DNA of 41,116 nucleotides from Tissierellales bacterium (GTDB lineage: Bacteria; Bacillota; Clostridia; Tissierellales; Tissierellaceae): positions 1-41,116 of the forward strand of contig JASLAT010000013.1 in the NCBI GenBank assembly GCA_030146915.1. Direction: 5' to 3'. Below, in pieces: positions 1 through 7,954 of the stretch (the first letter of the stretch is position 1; every line of letters begins with the position of its first letter). The notes under the pieces are model-generated. The model ran no database searches. It was not told the DNA's origin and saw only the letters and a list, made by a program, of their open reading frames with translations. A program made the translations under genes and the position numbers.

Positions 1-230
1 TTTTCTGTTTCATATTCTACGTGAGATGAAGATATTGTTATTCCTCTTTCTCTCTCTTCTGGTGCGTTGTCTATTTCTTCATAACTTTTTAAATCTGGAT
101 TTTCTTCTGGTAATCTTGTTCCTAATACTCTTGATATCGCTGCTGTTAATGTTGTTTTACCGTGGTCAACGTGACCTATTGTTCCTATATTAACATGCGG
201 TTTCGTTCTCTCAAATACTTCTTTACCCAT
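1..230 (-). CDS. tuf: Elongation factor Tu, N-terminal part (cut by window edge)
   Basis: GTPase that delivers aminoacyl-tRNA to the ribosome. Only the first 76 or so codons are in the window; the gene runs off the left edge. The translation starts MGKEVFERTKPHVNIGTIGH and has the P-loop GHVDHGKT at residues 19-26 and the switch-I motif RGITI. After RGITI it reads SSSHVEYET, where many EF-Tu proteins have NTAHVEYET. The ATG at 228-230 has an AGGAGG site just upstream. tRNA-Thr lies 56 bases upstream on the same strand and is probably co-transcribed, an arrangement common in Firmicutes. Confidence 0.97.
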   Translation of the reverse strand, partial: MGKEVFERTKPHVNIGTIGHVDHGKTTLTAAISRVLGTRLPEENPDLKSYEEIDNAPEERERGITISSSHVEYETE

Positions 231-286
231 TTTTTATTCCTCCTAAATGTTTTATATATTAAGTAAACATAGCCTGGTGTTTCTTT

Positions 287-362
287 TGGAGCCCACGACC
301 GGAATTGAACCGGTGACCTTTTGCTTACCATGCAAACGCTCTACCTACTGAGCTACGAGGGC
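287..362 (-). tRNA. tRNA-Thr (anticodon GGT)
   Basis: The minus strand folds as a complete 76-nt tRNA with encoded CCA. The T-arm carries GGTTCAATTCC, the D-arm reads AGCTCAGTAGGTAGAGC, and the anticodon stem TTTGC/GCAAA encloses loop ATGGTAA, giving anticodon GGT (Thr). The acceptor arms are GCCCTCG and CGTGGGC, which leaves a U:U mismatch at pair 5:68 (plus-strand positions 358 and 295). It lies between rae1 and tuf, where Firmicutes often carry tRNA-Thr. Confidence 0.96.
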
Positions 363-383
363 ATTATCTACTAGACTATAACT

Positions 384-424
384 ATTATAGCACTAAATTA
401 GAAATATAACATCTAATTTGTCAA
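384..424 (-). promoter_or_regulatory. Probable promoter of tRNA-Thr-tuf, with inverted repeat
   Basis: On the minus strand an extended -10 (TGC then TATAAT, 384-392) lies 21 bases before the tRNA. Just upstream is a perfect 8-bp inverted repeat (AAATTAGA/TCTAATTT, arms 395-402 and 412-419), followed by TTGACA at 419-424. The TTGACA is 29 bp from the TATAAT, too far to pair with it, so the extended -10 probably acts alone. The repeat could be an operator or chance in AT-rich DNA. Confidence 0.55.
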
Positions 425-513
425 ATTTCTTCCACCAATTTCCTAGTTTTTTACATCTATTTTTACTTATTTTAAATAATCCAATACTATTATAATTAAG
501 CTATTCTATTTCG

Positions 514-1053
514 TCAAGTATCTTCTTTAATTCTAATAATATTTTTTAACTTTTCTATATTTCTTTCGTCTAGTCTTCCAAAATGATAGTTGTTTTTTTG
601 ATTTTCATTTTGCTGATTTTTACTAATTCTATCTCTCTTAGAAAAAACTTCAATTTCCAATTCTCTAGCAGAAATTCTTGTAGCTCCACGAGCAAGAATA
701 ATCTGTTGTTCAAGCTGATCTGAAGTTGCTACTCGAACTCTTTTTTTTCTACCCATTTCTTCTATACATCTTTCAATGTAGTTATCTGCAGTTTCATGCT
801 CTTTCGTATATACAACTATCATATCTTGAATTTTTTCCTTAGTTCCATTATTACCTTTAACTAAGTGTGCATCAAATACTAGTATTACCTTTATTCCTGT
901 GGAAACTTGATATTCTAACATTATATCTATTAGTTTATTTCTAACATTTTCTAAGTTAGTATCTCTAGTTTTAAGAAAAATGTCCCATGAATTTATTATA
1001 TTATAACCATCTACAAAGAGATATTCTTCAGGGGCTTTAATATTTCTAGCCAT
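514..1053 (-). CDS. rae1: NYN/PIN-like ribonuclease, YacP/Rae1 family
   Basis: Probable ribosome-associated mRNA endonuclease. The 179-residue protein opens with the family signature EYLFVDGYNIINSWD (about residues 10-24), whose Asp belongs to the PIN-like metal site. Further acidic motifs follow: LVFDAHLVKG, YTKEHETADNYIE and ATSDQLEQQIILARGA. B. subtilis Rae1 (YacP) cuts translated mRNAs in the ribosomal A site; the same role is inferred here from family and locus. Its ATG overlaps the end of rlmB by 8 bp, implying translational coupling. It is the last protein gene of the cysS-mrnC-thyX-rlmB-rae1 run; the sigH gene that usually follows is absent. Confidence 0.9.
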   Translation of the reverse strand: MARNIKAPEEYLFVDGYNIINSWDIFLKTRDTNLENVRNKLIDIMLEYQVSTGIKVILVFDAHLVKGNNGTKEKIQDMIVVYTKEHETADNYIERCIEEMGRKKRVRVATSDQLEQQIILARGATRISARELEIEVFSKRDRISKNQQNENQKNNYHFGRLDERNIEKLKNIIRIKEDT

Positions 1054-1780
1054 GATTTTGCCTTACTACTTCATACATTAAAATTGAGGCTGCATTGGAT
1101 GCATTTAAAGATGAAATATCACCAAACATAGGTATCTTTACTATGAAATCACAATTTTCCTTAACCAACCTTGATATTCCCCTACCTTCATTACCTATAA
1201 CTAAACCTACAGCCCCTGTCATTTCTGTTTTATAATAAATATCCCCTTTCATATCTGCCCCATATATCCATAAACCAGCATCTTTTAACTTTTTAATAGC
1301 ATTGTTAATATTAGTTACCTTAGCTATTTTCATATAATCCACTGCTCCAGCAGATGAACTATACACAGTTGCATTTACTGATGCTGCTCTTCTTTCAGGT
1401 ATAATAATTCCATGTACACCAGCAGACTCTGCTGTTCTTATAATAGCTCCTAAATTATGCGGATCCTCTATTTCATCTAATATAACAACAAATGGATTTT
1501 CTTCCCTAGATTTAGCTAAGTTTAAAAGATCCTGAATGCTTGAGTATTCAAAAGGACTAACTATAGCAGCAACCCCTTGATGAACACCACCCTTAGCTAT
1601 ATTATCTAAAGTTTTCTGACTAACTTCCTGAACTAATATGTTTTTATCTTTAGCTATTCCCATTATCTTTTTTATGGATCCTTTAAGATCACCATTAACA
1701 ACTAATACTTTCTCGATATCATCTCTGTTTTTTAAAACTTCTATAACAGGATTTCTACCTATAATGTATTCAAATTCCAT
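1046..1780 (-). CDS. rlmB: 23S rRNA (guanosine-2'-O-)-methyltransferase, TrmH/RlmB family
   Basis: SPOUT-family 2'-O-methyltransferase of 244 residues, probably acting on the 23S rRNA P-loop guanosine. It has the N-terminal substrate-binding domain (IIGRNPVIEVLKN, then GVHQGVAA near residue 65). The three SPOUT motifs follow: LDEIEDPHNLGAIIRTAE around 100-118, GLVIGNEGRGISRL around 192-205, and SLNASNAASILMYE near the C-terminus, which form the trefoil-knot SAM site. The length is normal. It starts 25 bp after thyX and overlaps rae1. The synteny matches B. subtilis yacO, so the assignment within the TrmH family is good, although the exact target base is inferred. Confidence 0.93.
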   Translation of the reverse strand: MEFEYIIGRNPVIEVLKNRDDIEKVLVVNGDLKGSIKKIMGIAKDKNILVQEVSQKTLDNIAKGGVHQGVAAIVSPFEYSSIQDLLNLAKSREENPFVVILDEIEDPHNLGAIIRTAESAGVHGIIIPERRAASVNATVYSSSAGAVDYMKIAKVTNINNAIKKLKDAGLWIYGADMKGDIYYKTEMTGAVGLVIGNEGRGISRLVKENCDFIVKIPMFGDISSLNASNAASILMYEVVRQNHG

Positions 1781-1805
1781 ACCATCATCCTCACTATATA
1801 TTAAA

Positions 1806-2516
1806 CTAGATATTTTTAAACCTTTCTCTTACCTCTTCAATTTTCCCACAAGTCATTCTTCCTTCTGGACATGGGCCAGTTAGGCATGACGGACCTGCAT
1901 TTTTAAAAACTATTGGATAAACAGCTTTGACTTGTTTTAGCATCTCCGTAGCCATAGCTCTAATTTCCCATTGTGCCCTATTACATGTTCTTAGTCTAAA
2001 AAAATGTAAAAGAGTTCTTGCATTCATAGTAAAGACGATTTTTGTTTCTGCAGCATTCGGCAGAACATATCTAGCATCTTCTATAGCCTGTTTTTCATCT
2101 CTTCCTTGATCCATAAGTATCTTTACAAGTTCATCATAAGTAGCCTGATTTTCTTCCATAGTTTTTATATATATTTCCTTAGCTTCTTTAATGCTTTCAA
2201 TTTCTTTTGGAACTATATACTCAAATTGATCTTCCCTCACATATCTTTGAGACTGTTGTGAATAACTAGCTATCCTATGCCTGACTAGTTGATGTGTTAA
2301 ACTTCTACTAACCCCTTCTGCTGCAAAAGTAAAACTTAAGTGTTCAATAGGACTTTCATGCCCCATATTAATTAAACCAGTTAAAAACTTTGATACTTCT
2401 TCATCAGTCAAGTTATCTTCTATATCTTCAACTCCTACTGGCGAGTAGCATAATTTTGCAGCTGATGAAATTAATTTTTCACCATCTGGTGTATACCTCA
2501 ATAATTTAACCTTCAT
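1806..2516 (-). CDS. thyX: FAD-dependent thymidylate synthase ThyX
   Basis: Makes dTMP from dUMP using methylene-tetrahydrofolate, FAD and NADPH, without the classical ThyA. The diagnostic ThyX motif RHR-x2-S-x4-S-x-R is intact at residues 79-91 (RHRIASYSQQSQR). The 236-residue length is normal, and the HESPIEH and NARTLLHFFRLR segments are typical. The ATG lies within the end of mrnC (11-bp overlap, different frame) and its AAGGAGG site lies inside mrnC codons, so translation is probably coupled. B. subtilis has no gene at this position in the cluster. Confidence 0.97.
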   Translation of the reverse strand: MKVKLLRYTPDGEKLISSAAKLCYSPVGVEDIEDNLTDEEVSKFLTGLINMGHESPIEHLSFTFAAEGVSRSLTHQLVRHRIASYSQQSQRYVREDQFEYIVPKEIESIKEAKEIYIKTMEENQATYDELVKILMDQGRDEKQAIEDARYVLPNAAETKIVFTMNARTLLHFFRLRTCNRAQWEIRAMATEMLKQVKAVYPIVFKNAGPSCLTGPCPEGRMTCGKIEEVRERFKNI

Positions 2517-3207
2517 TTATGTCCTCCTTAAACTGCAATGACCTTCTTAGATTTAAATTAATATCTTCTCTTTTTTTATATTCTGCTAAAAATCTATATA
2601 AAGTTTTTTTCAAATCTACATAATCTATTAATAACAAAGGAATATTCAGATCTATTTTTAGATCTTTTTCAAGTTCATCAATATAAAAACCTTCAACCTC
2701 TATAGAATATTTATTGAGAAGGTTTAAAAAATCTTTTTCTACATCTTTCTTGTCAATATTTTTTGTATTTAATATCTCTATCTCTAAATGAAAGATTATA
2801 TCCTCATATAAAATTTTATTCATTAGCTCTAATAACCTTTCATCAGATTGTTTTAAGTATAAATATCCTAACAGAGCTTCTAAACCTGTTGCATGCTTAT
2901 AATCCATTATTTTCATATTTTTAGGACTACTTGATGTTTTAGCATTTCTTCCTCTTTTAAAAATTCTTTCTTCTTTTTCATTTAGGTGATCCATAATAAG
3001 TTGGGACACTAAAGCCTGTGTCTCTGCATTGACTAAACTTCTAGCCTTCTTATTCATCTCATTTACAGACATTTTCCCATCTAATAAGTAAGTTCTTATA
3101 AACAATTCATAAATACCATCACCTATATATGCTAAATGAAGAGGATTTAGCATAAGTATATCCTCTTCACTAAGCACTTTATTTATTTTTCTAAATGTGT
3201 CTGCCAT
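2506..3207 (-). CDS. mrnC: Mini-ribonuclease 3 with C-terminal extension
   Basis: RNase III-like nuclease that matures 23S rRNA ends. I chose the ATG at 3207 (MADTF...), which shares one base with the cysS stop and has GGAG upstream; a GTG five codons earlier has no good site. Residues 1-135 are a full Mini-III domain: HLAYIGDGIYE with catalytic Asp30, KRGRNAKTSSSPKN, and GLEALLGYLYL with catalytic Glu110. Family members usually stop near residue 130-145. This one continues to 233 with a charged, predicted helical and strand-forming tail (about 137-233) that I do not recognise. No dsRNA-binding motif is evident. The tail is in frame and ends normally, so a frameshift is unlikely. Confidence 0.9.
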   Translation of the reverse strand: MADTFRKINKVLSEEDILMLNPLHLAYIGDGIYELFIRTYLLDGKMSVNEMNKKARSLVNAETQALVSQLIMDHLNEKEERIFKRGRNAKTSSSPKNMKIMDYKHATGLEALLGYLYLKQSDERLLELMNKILYEDIIFHLEIEILNTKNIDKKDVEKDFLNLLNKYSIEVEGFYIDELEKDLKIDLNIPLLLIDYVDLKKTLYRFLAEYKKREDINLNLRRSLQFKEDINEG

Positions 3208-4595
3208 TAATCTCTTCTCCACTTAACACCATCTTTAGTATCTTCTAAGACTATACCCACTGATAGTAAATAATCTCTAATTTCATCAGCTTTTTTAAAG
3301 TCTTTGCTCTCTCTAGCATTTTGCCTTTGATCTATTAGCTTTTGTATATCTTGGTCTAGAATTTCTTCCTTCTTATATAGTAAACCTAATACTCCTGCTA
3401 ATTCTTCTAATTTAAATAAATATTTAGCTAATGTATCTTTACTAGTTTCTTCACTAAAATTTTGATTAGAATATCTAACTAGATCAAATAAAACCGTTAT
3501 AGCATCTGCAGTATTTAGGTCATCTCTCATACTATTTTTAAAACTATTTTCTAACTTATTAAGTTTGTCTAAATCCTTCAAGTTCTCTTCTTTTGAACTT
3601 GCATTATCAATTAAATACTCTAAATTCCTTTTTCCATTGTATAGTCTTTCTAAAGCATTTGCCATCTGCTGCATAATATCCCTACTAAAGTTAATTGGCA
3701 TTCTATAGTGTGAAGAAATTAGAAAGTATCTTAAAACTTCTAGATCAAACTCCTTAGCTATATCTCTAACAGTAAAGAAGTTACCTTCTGATTTAGACAT
3801 TTTCCTATCATTTATAGTTAACATACCATTATGCATCCAATAATTGGCAAATGTTTTGTCAGATAGTGTTTCAGATTGTGCTATTTCATTTTCATGATGT
3901 GGAAATTGTAAATCACTTCCTCCAGCATGAATATCAATAGTTTCTCCTAAAATTTCCTTACTCATAACTGAACATTCTATGTGCCAACCTGGTCGACCTT
4001 TACCCCAAGGGCTATCCCAATAAGGCTCACCTTCTTTAGATTTTTTCCATAGACTAAAATCCATAGGGTTTTCCTTCTCTTCGCTAACTTCTATTCTTGC
4101 TCCAGCTCTTAATTCATCTATATTAATTTTAGAAAGTTTACCATAGTCCTCAGCAGCACTTATCCTAAAATAAACATTTCCATTTACATTATAAGCTGCA
4201 TTCTTTTCTATTAAAGCGGAAATAAACTCTATTATATCCTTAATATAATTAGTAGCCCTAGGATGTATTGTATTTTCTTCCAGAACATTTAGTCCTCTTG
4301 CATCCTCTTTATAAGCTTCTATATACCTATCTGATATTTCTTTTATTCCTACTCCTTCGACTAATGCTTTATTAATAACCTTATCATCTATATCTGTAAA
4401 GTTTACTACAAAATTAACCTTATAACCTTCATAATGAAAAAATCTTCTTAGAGTATCAAATACTACCATAGGTCTAGCGTTCCCTACGTGAATATAATCA
4501 TAAACAGTTGGACCACAGGCATAAATTCCTACCTGATTTTCTTTTATGGGTTTAAACTCTTCTTTTTGCCTAGTTAAAGTATTATATAGTTTCAA
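3207..4595 (-). CDS. cysS: Cysteinyl-tRNA synthetase
   Basis: Class I synthetase that charges tRNA-Cys. The class I signatures are HVGN (residues 36-39) and KMSKS (265-269). The zinc-binding cysteine of CGPTVYDYIH is Cys27, and a later zinc site lies around GWHIECSVMS and HHENEIAQSE. Length 462 is normal. The start is TTG at 4593-4595, with AGGAGG seven bases upstream and no better ATG nearby. It lies 17 bp after gltX, and its stop shares a base with the mrnC start, so it belongs to a leftward gltX-cysS-mrnC-thyX-rlmB-rae1 operon. The usual B. subtilis neighbour cysE is absent. Confidence 0.97.
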   Translation of the reverse strand: MKLYNTLTRQKEEFKPIKENQVGIYACGPTVYDYIHVGNARPMVVFDTLRRFFHYEGYKVNFVVNFTDIDDKVINKALVEGVGIKEISDRYIEAYKEDARGLNVLEENTIHPRATNYIKDIIEFISALIEKNAAYNVNGNVYFRISAAEDYGKLSKINIDELRAGARIEVSEEKENPMDFSLWKKSKEGEPYWDSPWGKGRPGWHIECSVMSKEILGETIDIHAGGSDLQFPHHENEIAQSETLSDKTFANYWMHNGMLTINDRKMSKSEGNFFTVRDIAKEFDLEVLRYFLISSHYRMPINFSRDIMQQMANALERLYNGKRNLEYLIDNASSKEENLKDLDKLNKLENSFKNSMRDDLNTADAITVLFDLVRYSNQNFSEETSKDTLAKYLFKLEELAGVLGLLYKKEEILDQDIQKLIDQRQNARESKDFKKADEIRDYLLSVGIVLEDTKDGVKWRRD

Positions 4596-4612
4596 ACCTA
4601 GTCCTCCTCTGC

Positions 4613-6088
4613 CTATAGATAGTTATTTTTAACATTTTCAATTCTCTTTAAAATTTCATCTTTTCCCAATAAAACTAATATGCTTACAAACTCTGGCCCA
4701 CTTATTTGACCTGTTAGAGCAACTCTAGATGGCATAAATAAATTTTTACCTTTTACACCAGATGCTTTTTGAATTTTTTTCATAAATCCTTTAGCATACT
4801 CTTGATCTATTTCATCTACATTAGATAACTCTTCTTCCATTGCATCTAAAATAGCTGGAACTTGTTCTTCTTTTAAAACTTTTTCAGCATCTTCACTTTC
4901 AACTTTATATTCAAAAATAAATCTAACTTTATCAACAATTTCATCCATCTTGTGTAAAGATTCTTGAACACTTGAAAGTAGTAAATAAACCCATTCTTCT
5001 TTAGCTTTAACTTCTTCCTCTGTCATAAGACCAGCTTCTTCTAAATAAGGAGTAGCTCTTTCAGTTAACTCTTCAATTGAAAGTTCTCTCATATAATGAG
5101 CATTTACCCAATCTAGCTTCTGTTTGTCAAAGATTCCTCCAGTTTTAGCTACTCTTTCAAATGTAAATTGCTCTTCTAAATCATCCATTGATAATATCTC
5201 TTCATTAGATTCTGGTGACCAACCTACAAGTGCTAAATAGTTAATTAAACCTTCCGGCAAGTATCCCCTGTTTTTAAAGTCATCTACAGAAACATCTCCA
5301 TGACGTTTACTTAACTTTTGCCTATTTTTATTTAAAACTGTTGGTAGATGGACATATTCTGGTTCTTCCCATCCAAAAGCTTGATATAGATACACATGTT
5401 TTGGAGTAGAACTTAGCCATTCTTCTCCTCTTACAATGTGGCTTATCTTCATTAAATGATCATCAACTACAACAGCCATATGATAAGTAGGATATCCATC
5501 TGATTTTAATAGTACTTGGTCATCTGAATCATCACTATTTATAGTTATATTGCCACGAACTAAATCATGAAATTTAATATCATAATTTCTTGGCAATTTA
5601 AGCCTCACAACATATTCTTCACCATTTACGATTCTCTCTTCTGCTTCTTCTCTAGTTAAATTTCTACAGAATCCGTCATATTTCGGAGCTAGTCCTTTTA
5701 TTTTTTGCTCTTCCCTAACAGAATCAAGTCTTTCTTTTGAACAGAAACAGTAATACGCATGACCAGAGTCTAGTAGTTGATCTACATACTTTCTATATAT
5801 ATCTAATCTTTGAGATTGAATATAAGGACCATATTCTCCTTTTTGTACAATCTCACCATTTTCTATATAAACACCTTCATCATATTCGATTCCAGCCCAA
5901 TTTAAGGAGTCTATTAAGTTTTCTAAAGCTCCCTCTACATACCTATCCTGGTCAGTATCTTCTATCCTTAATATAAACTTACCATTGTTTCTTTTTGCAA
6001 ATAAATAATTATAAAGCGCAGTTCTAAGGCCACCTATATGTAGGTAACCAGTAGGACTTGGCGCAAATCTTAATCTGACTTCTTTCAA
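4613..6088 (-). CDS. gltX: Glutamyl-tRNA synthetase
   Basis: Class I synthetase charging tRNA-Glu (and in most Firmicutes also tRNA-Gln, as substrate for the GatCAB amidotransferase). HIGH-type HIGG is at residues 17-20 within FAPSPTGYLHIGGLRTALYN, and the KMSKS equivalent KLSKR is at 258-262. The start is best placed at TTG 6086-6088, with AGGAGG seven bases upstream; a GTG three codons earlier would overlap that site. The 491-residue length is normal. The proS-gltX gap has its own near-consensus promoter and two inverted repeats, so gltX is probably not solely dependent on the proS T-box. Confidence 0.97.
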   Translation of the reverse strand: MKEVRLRFAPSPTGYLHIGGLRTALYNYLFAKRNNGKFILRIEDTDQDRYVEGALENLIDSLNWAGIEYDEGVYIENGEIVQKGEYGPYIQSQRLDIYRKYVDQLLDSGHAYYCFCSKERLDSVREEQKIKGLAPKYDGFCRNLTREEAEERIVNGEEYVVRLKLPRNYDIKFHDLVRGNITINSDDSDDQVLLKSDGYPTYHMAVVVDDHLMKISHIVRGEEWLSSTPKHVYLYQAFGWEEPEYVHLPTVLNKNRQKLSKRHGDVSVDDFKNRGYLPEGLINYLALVGWSPESNEEILSMDDLEEQFTFERVAKTGGIFDKQKLDWVNAHYMRELSIEELTERATPYLEEAGLMTEEEVKAKEEWVYLLLSSVQESLHKMDEIVDKVRFIFEYKVESEDAEKVLKEEQVPAILDAMEEELSNVDEIDQEYAKGFMKKIQKASGVKGKNLFMPSRVALTGQISGPEFVSILVLLGKDEILKRIENVKNNYL

Positions 6089-6111
6089 AGTCCACACCTC
6101 CTAATTTATTA

Positions 6112-6146
6112 AACTATATTATATATCAGAATATAGTTACTGTAAA
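6112..6146 (-). promoter_or_regulatory. Sigma-A promoter of gltX with overlapping inverted repeat
   Basis: The minus strand has TTTACA (6141-6146), a 17-bp spacer and TATAAT (6118-6123), 11 of 12 consensus bases, about 30 bp before the gltX start. A perfect 9-bp inverted repeat (arms 6112-6120 and 6130-6138, AACTATATT/AATATAGTT) overlies the -10 and spacer, a position where a repressor could act. No repressor is identified. Confidence 0.75.
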
Positions 6147-6150
6147 CTTT

Positions 6151-6189
6151 AAGACTACCTAAAGTATATCATACATTATAGGTAGTCTT
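6151..6189 (-). terminator. Strong hairpin after proS (weak terminator?)
   Basis: Perfect 11-bp stem (AAGACTACCTA at 6151-6161 against TAGGTAGTCTT at 6179-6189) with a 17-nt loop, starting 7 bp after the proS stop. The minus-strand tail is AAAGTTTAC rather than a U-run, so termination may be inefficient. The plus-strand tail is more T-rich. Confidence 0.45.
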
Positions 6190-6196
6190 ATTTATT

Positions 6197-7918
6197 TTAT
6201 ATTCTTATACCCGCTTTTTTAAACTCATCCTTTATTAAAGATACTATTTCATCTACACTAACATCTTTATTCTCTCCATCACTTCTTAAAGAATATTCCA
6301 CCAATCTATCTTTGGCTCCTCTTCCTACAGTTATTCTTATAGGTATTCCTATAAGATCCCTATCATTAAATTTAACTCCTGGTCTCTCATCTCTATCATC
6401 TAAAAGAACCTCTACTCCTTGATTATTTAACTCTTCATAGATTTCATTTCCTAAATCACTTTGCTCTTGATTTTTAGAGTTTATCAAGCTTATTATCACA
6501 TGATATGGAGCAACATTTAAAGGCCAGATTATTCCATTTTCATCATAATTTTGTTCTATTATAGCTGAAACTGTCCTTGATATTCCTATACCATAAGATC
6601 CCATATAGAATAGTTGTTCCTTGCCATTTTCGTCTAAATATTTAGCATTTAACCCTTTTGAATATTTCGTACCTAGTTGGAAGATATTACCTACTTCTAT
6701 TCCTCTATCCATTTTAAGTTCTTCTCCACACTCAGGACACCTATCACCTTCTTGAATTAGAAGTAAATCATCTACTACTTCTCCAGTAAAATCCCTACCA
6801 TAGTTAACATTTAATATATGATAGTCAACCTTATTAGCTCCTACAACTAAATTTTTCATTTCTGTCAGTCTAGAATCTACAACTATTCTTGTTCCATCTT
6901 TTAATCCTAATGGTCCTGTATATCCTGGATATGAATTTAGAGATTCTATAACTTCATCAGATGCCATTTCTATTTCATGTTCACCTGCTGATAAATGATT
7001 TAATAATTTTATTTCGTTTAACTCTCTATCTCCTGGGATAAGACATACTACTGGCTCATCCTTAACCATATAAACTAAAGCTTTTGCTAATTTAGTTTTC
7101 TCTACTCCTAAGGTCTTTTCTAAATCCTCTATAGTTGAAGCTCCTGGAGTATGAACTTCTTCTAAATTTTTCTCTTCTTCATCAGTATATTTAGCTGAAT
7201 AAACAACTTCTGCTTTTTCATCAGTAGCCGCAAAATCACATTTTTCACAATATGCTACTAAAGATTCACCATATTTACTCATAGCCATAAATTCATGTGA
7301 GTTATCTCCACCCATGGCTCCTGAGTCACCACGAACTACTTTATAGTCTACTCCTAATCTTGTAAAAATAGAGTCGTAAGCTCTCCATTGATTCATATAA
7401 GCTTCCTTCATGCTTTCTTCATCAGTATCAAATGTATAAGCATCTTTCATAATAAACTCTCTAGCACGCATAAATCCAAACCTTGGTCTTAACTCATCCC
7501 TATATTTAGTTTGAATTTGATATAAGATTAATGGTAATTGTTTATAAGATGTAATCTCACCCTTAATCATATCTGTTAAATATTCCTCATGAGTTGGTCC
7601 TAAACAAAACTCTCTTGAGTGCCTATCCTTTAATTTAAACATCTCTGGACCAAAATCTTCCCATCTTCCAGTTGCTTCCCAGATTTCTCTAGGTTGTATA
7701 GCAGATAAAAGTAATTCTTGGCCACCAAATTTATCCATCTCTTCTCTAACTATATCCTCTACTTTTCTTATTACTCTATATCCTAAAGGTAAGTATGAGT
7801 AAATTCCACTAACTAATCTTCTAGTTAATCCTGCTCTTAAAAGTAACTGATGACTTGGAATTTCTGCCTCAGCTGGCACTTCCCTTAAAGTAGGCATATA
7901 CATTTTTGACATTTTCAT
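6197..7918 (-). CDS. proS: Prolyl-tRNA synthetase, bacterial type with editing domain
   Basis: Class II synthetase that charges tRNA-Pro. At 573 residues it has the length of the long bacterial form, with the catalytic core first (LLLRAGLTRRLVSGIYSYLP, FCLGPTHEE, and motif 2 as RFGFMRAREFIMKDAYTFD around 138-156). An inserted editing domain follows, ending near GRDFTGEVVDDL, then motif 3 (GSYGIGISRTVSAIIEQ) and the anticodon-binding domain. The ATG has AGGAGG seven bases upstream. It is controlled by a proline-specific T-box leader (7955-8190) with its own consensus promoter in the 3' end of ispF, so it is a regulated unit set between ispF and gltX. Confidence 0.97.
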   Translation of the reverse strand: MKMSKMYMPTLREVPAEAEIPSHQLLLRAGLTRRLVSGIYSYLPLGYRVIRKVEDIVREEMDKFGGQELLLSAIQPREIWEATGRWEDFGPEMFKLKDRHSREFCLGPTHEEYLTDMIKGEITSYKQLPLILYQIQTKYRDELRPRFGFMRAREFIMKDAYTFDTDEESMKEAYMNQWRAYDSIFTRLGVDYKVVRGDSGAMGGDNSHEFMAMSKYGESLVAYCEKCDFAATDEKAEVVYSAKYTDEEEKNLEEVHTPGASTIEDLEKTLGVEKTKLAKALVYMVKDEPVVCLIPGDRELNEIKLLNHLSAGEHEIEMASDEVIESLNSYPGYTGPLGLKDGTRIVVDSRLTEMKNLVVGANKVDYHILNVNYGRDFTGEVVDDLLLIQEGDRCPECGEELKMDRGIEVGNIFQLGTKYSKGLNAKYLDENGKEQLFYMGSYGIGISRTVSAIIEQNYDENGIIWPLNVAPYHVIISLINSKNQEQSDLGNEIYEELNNQGVEVLLDDRDERPGVKFNDRDLIGIPIRITVGRGAKDRLVEYSLRSDGENKDVSVDEIVSLIKDEFKKAGIRI

Positions 7919-7954
7919 AATAAAACCTCCTAGTTAAAATACTATTTTTTATAA

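Noticed and set aside
363..513. Possible sigH remnant between rae1 and tRNA-Thr
   Set aside because: I looked for sigma-factor-like peptides in all frames of this gap and saw none; it reads as promoter DNA.
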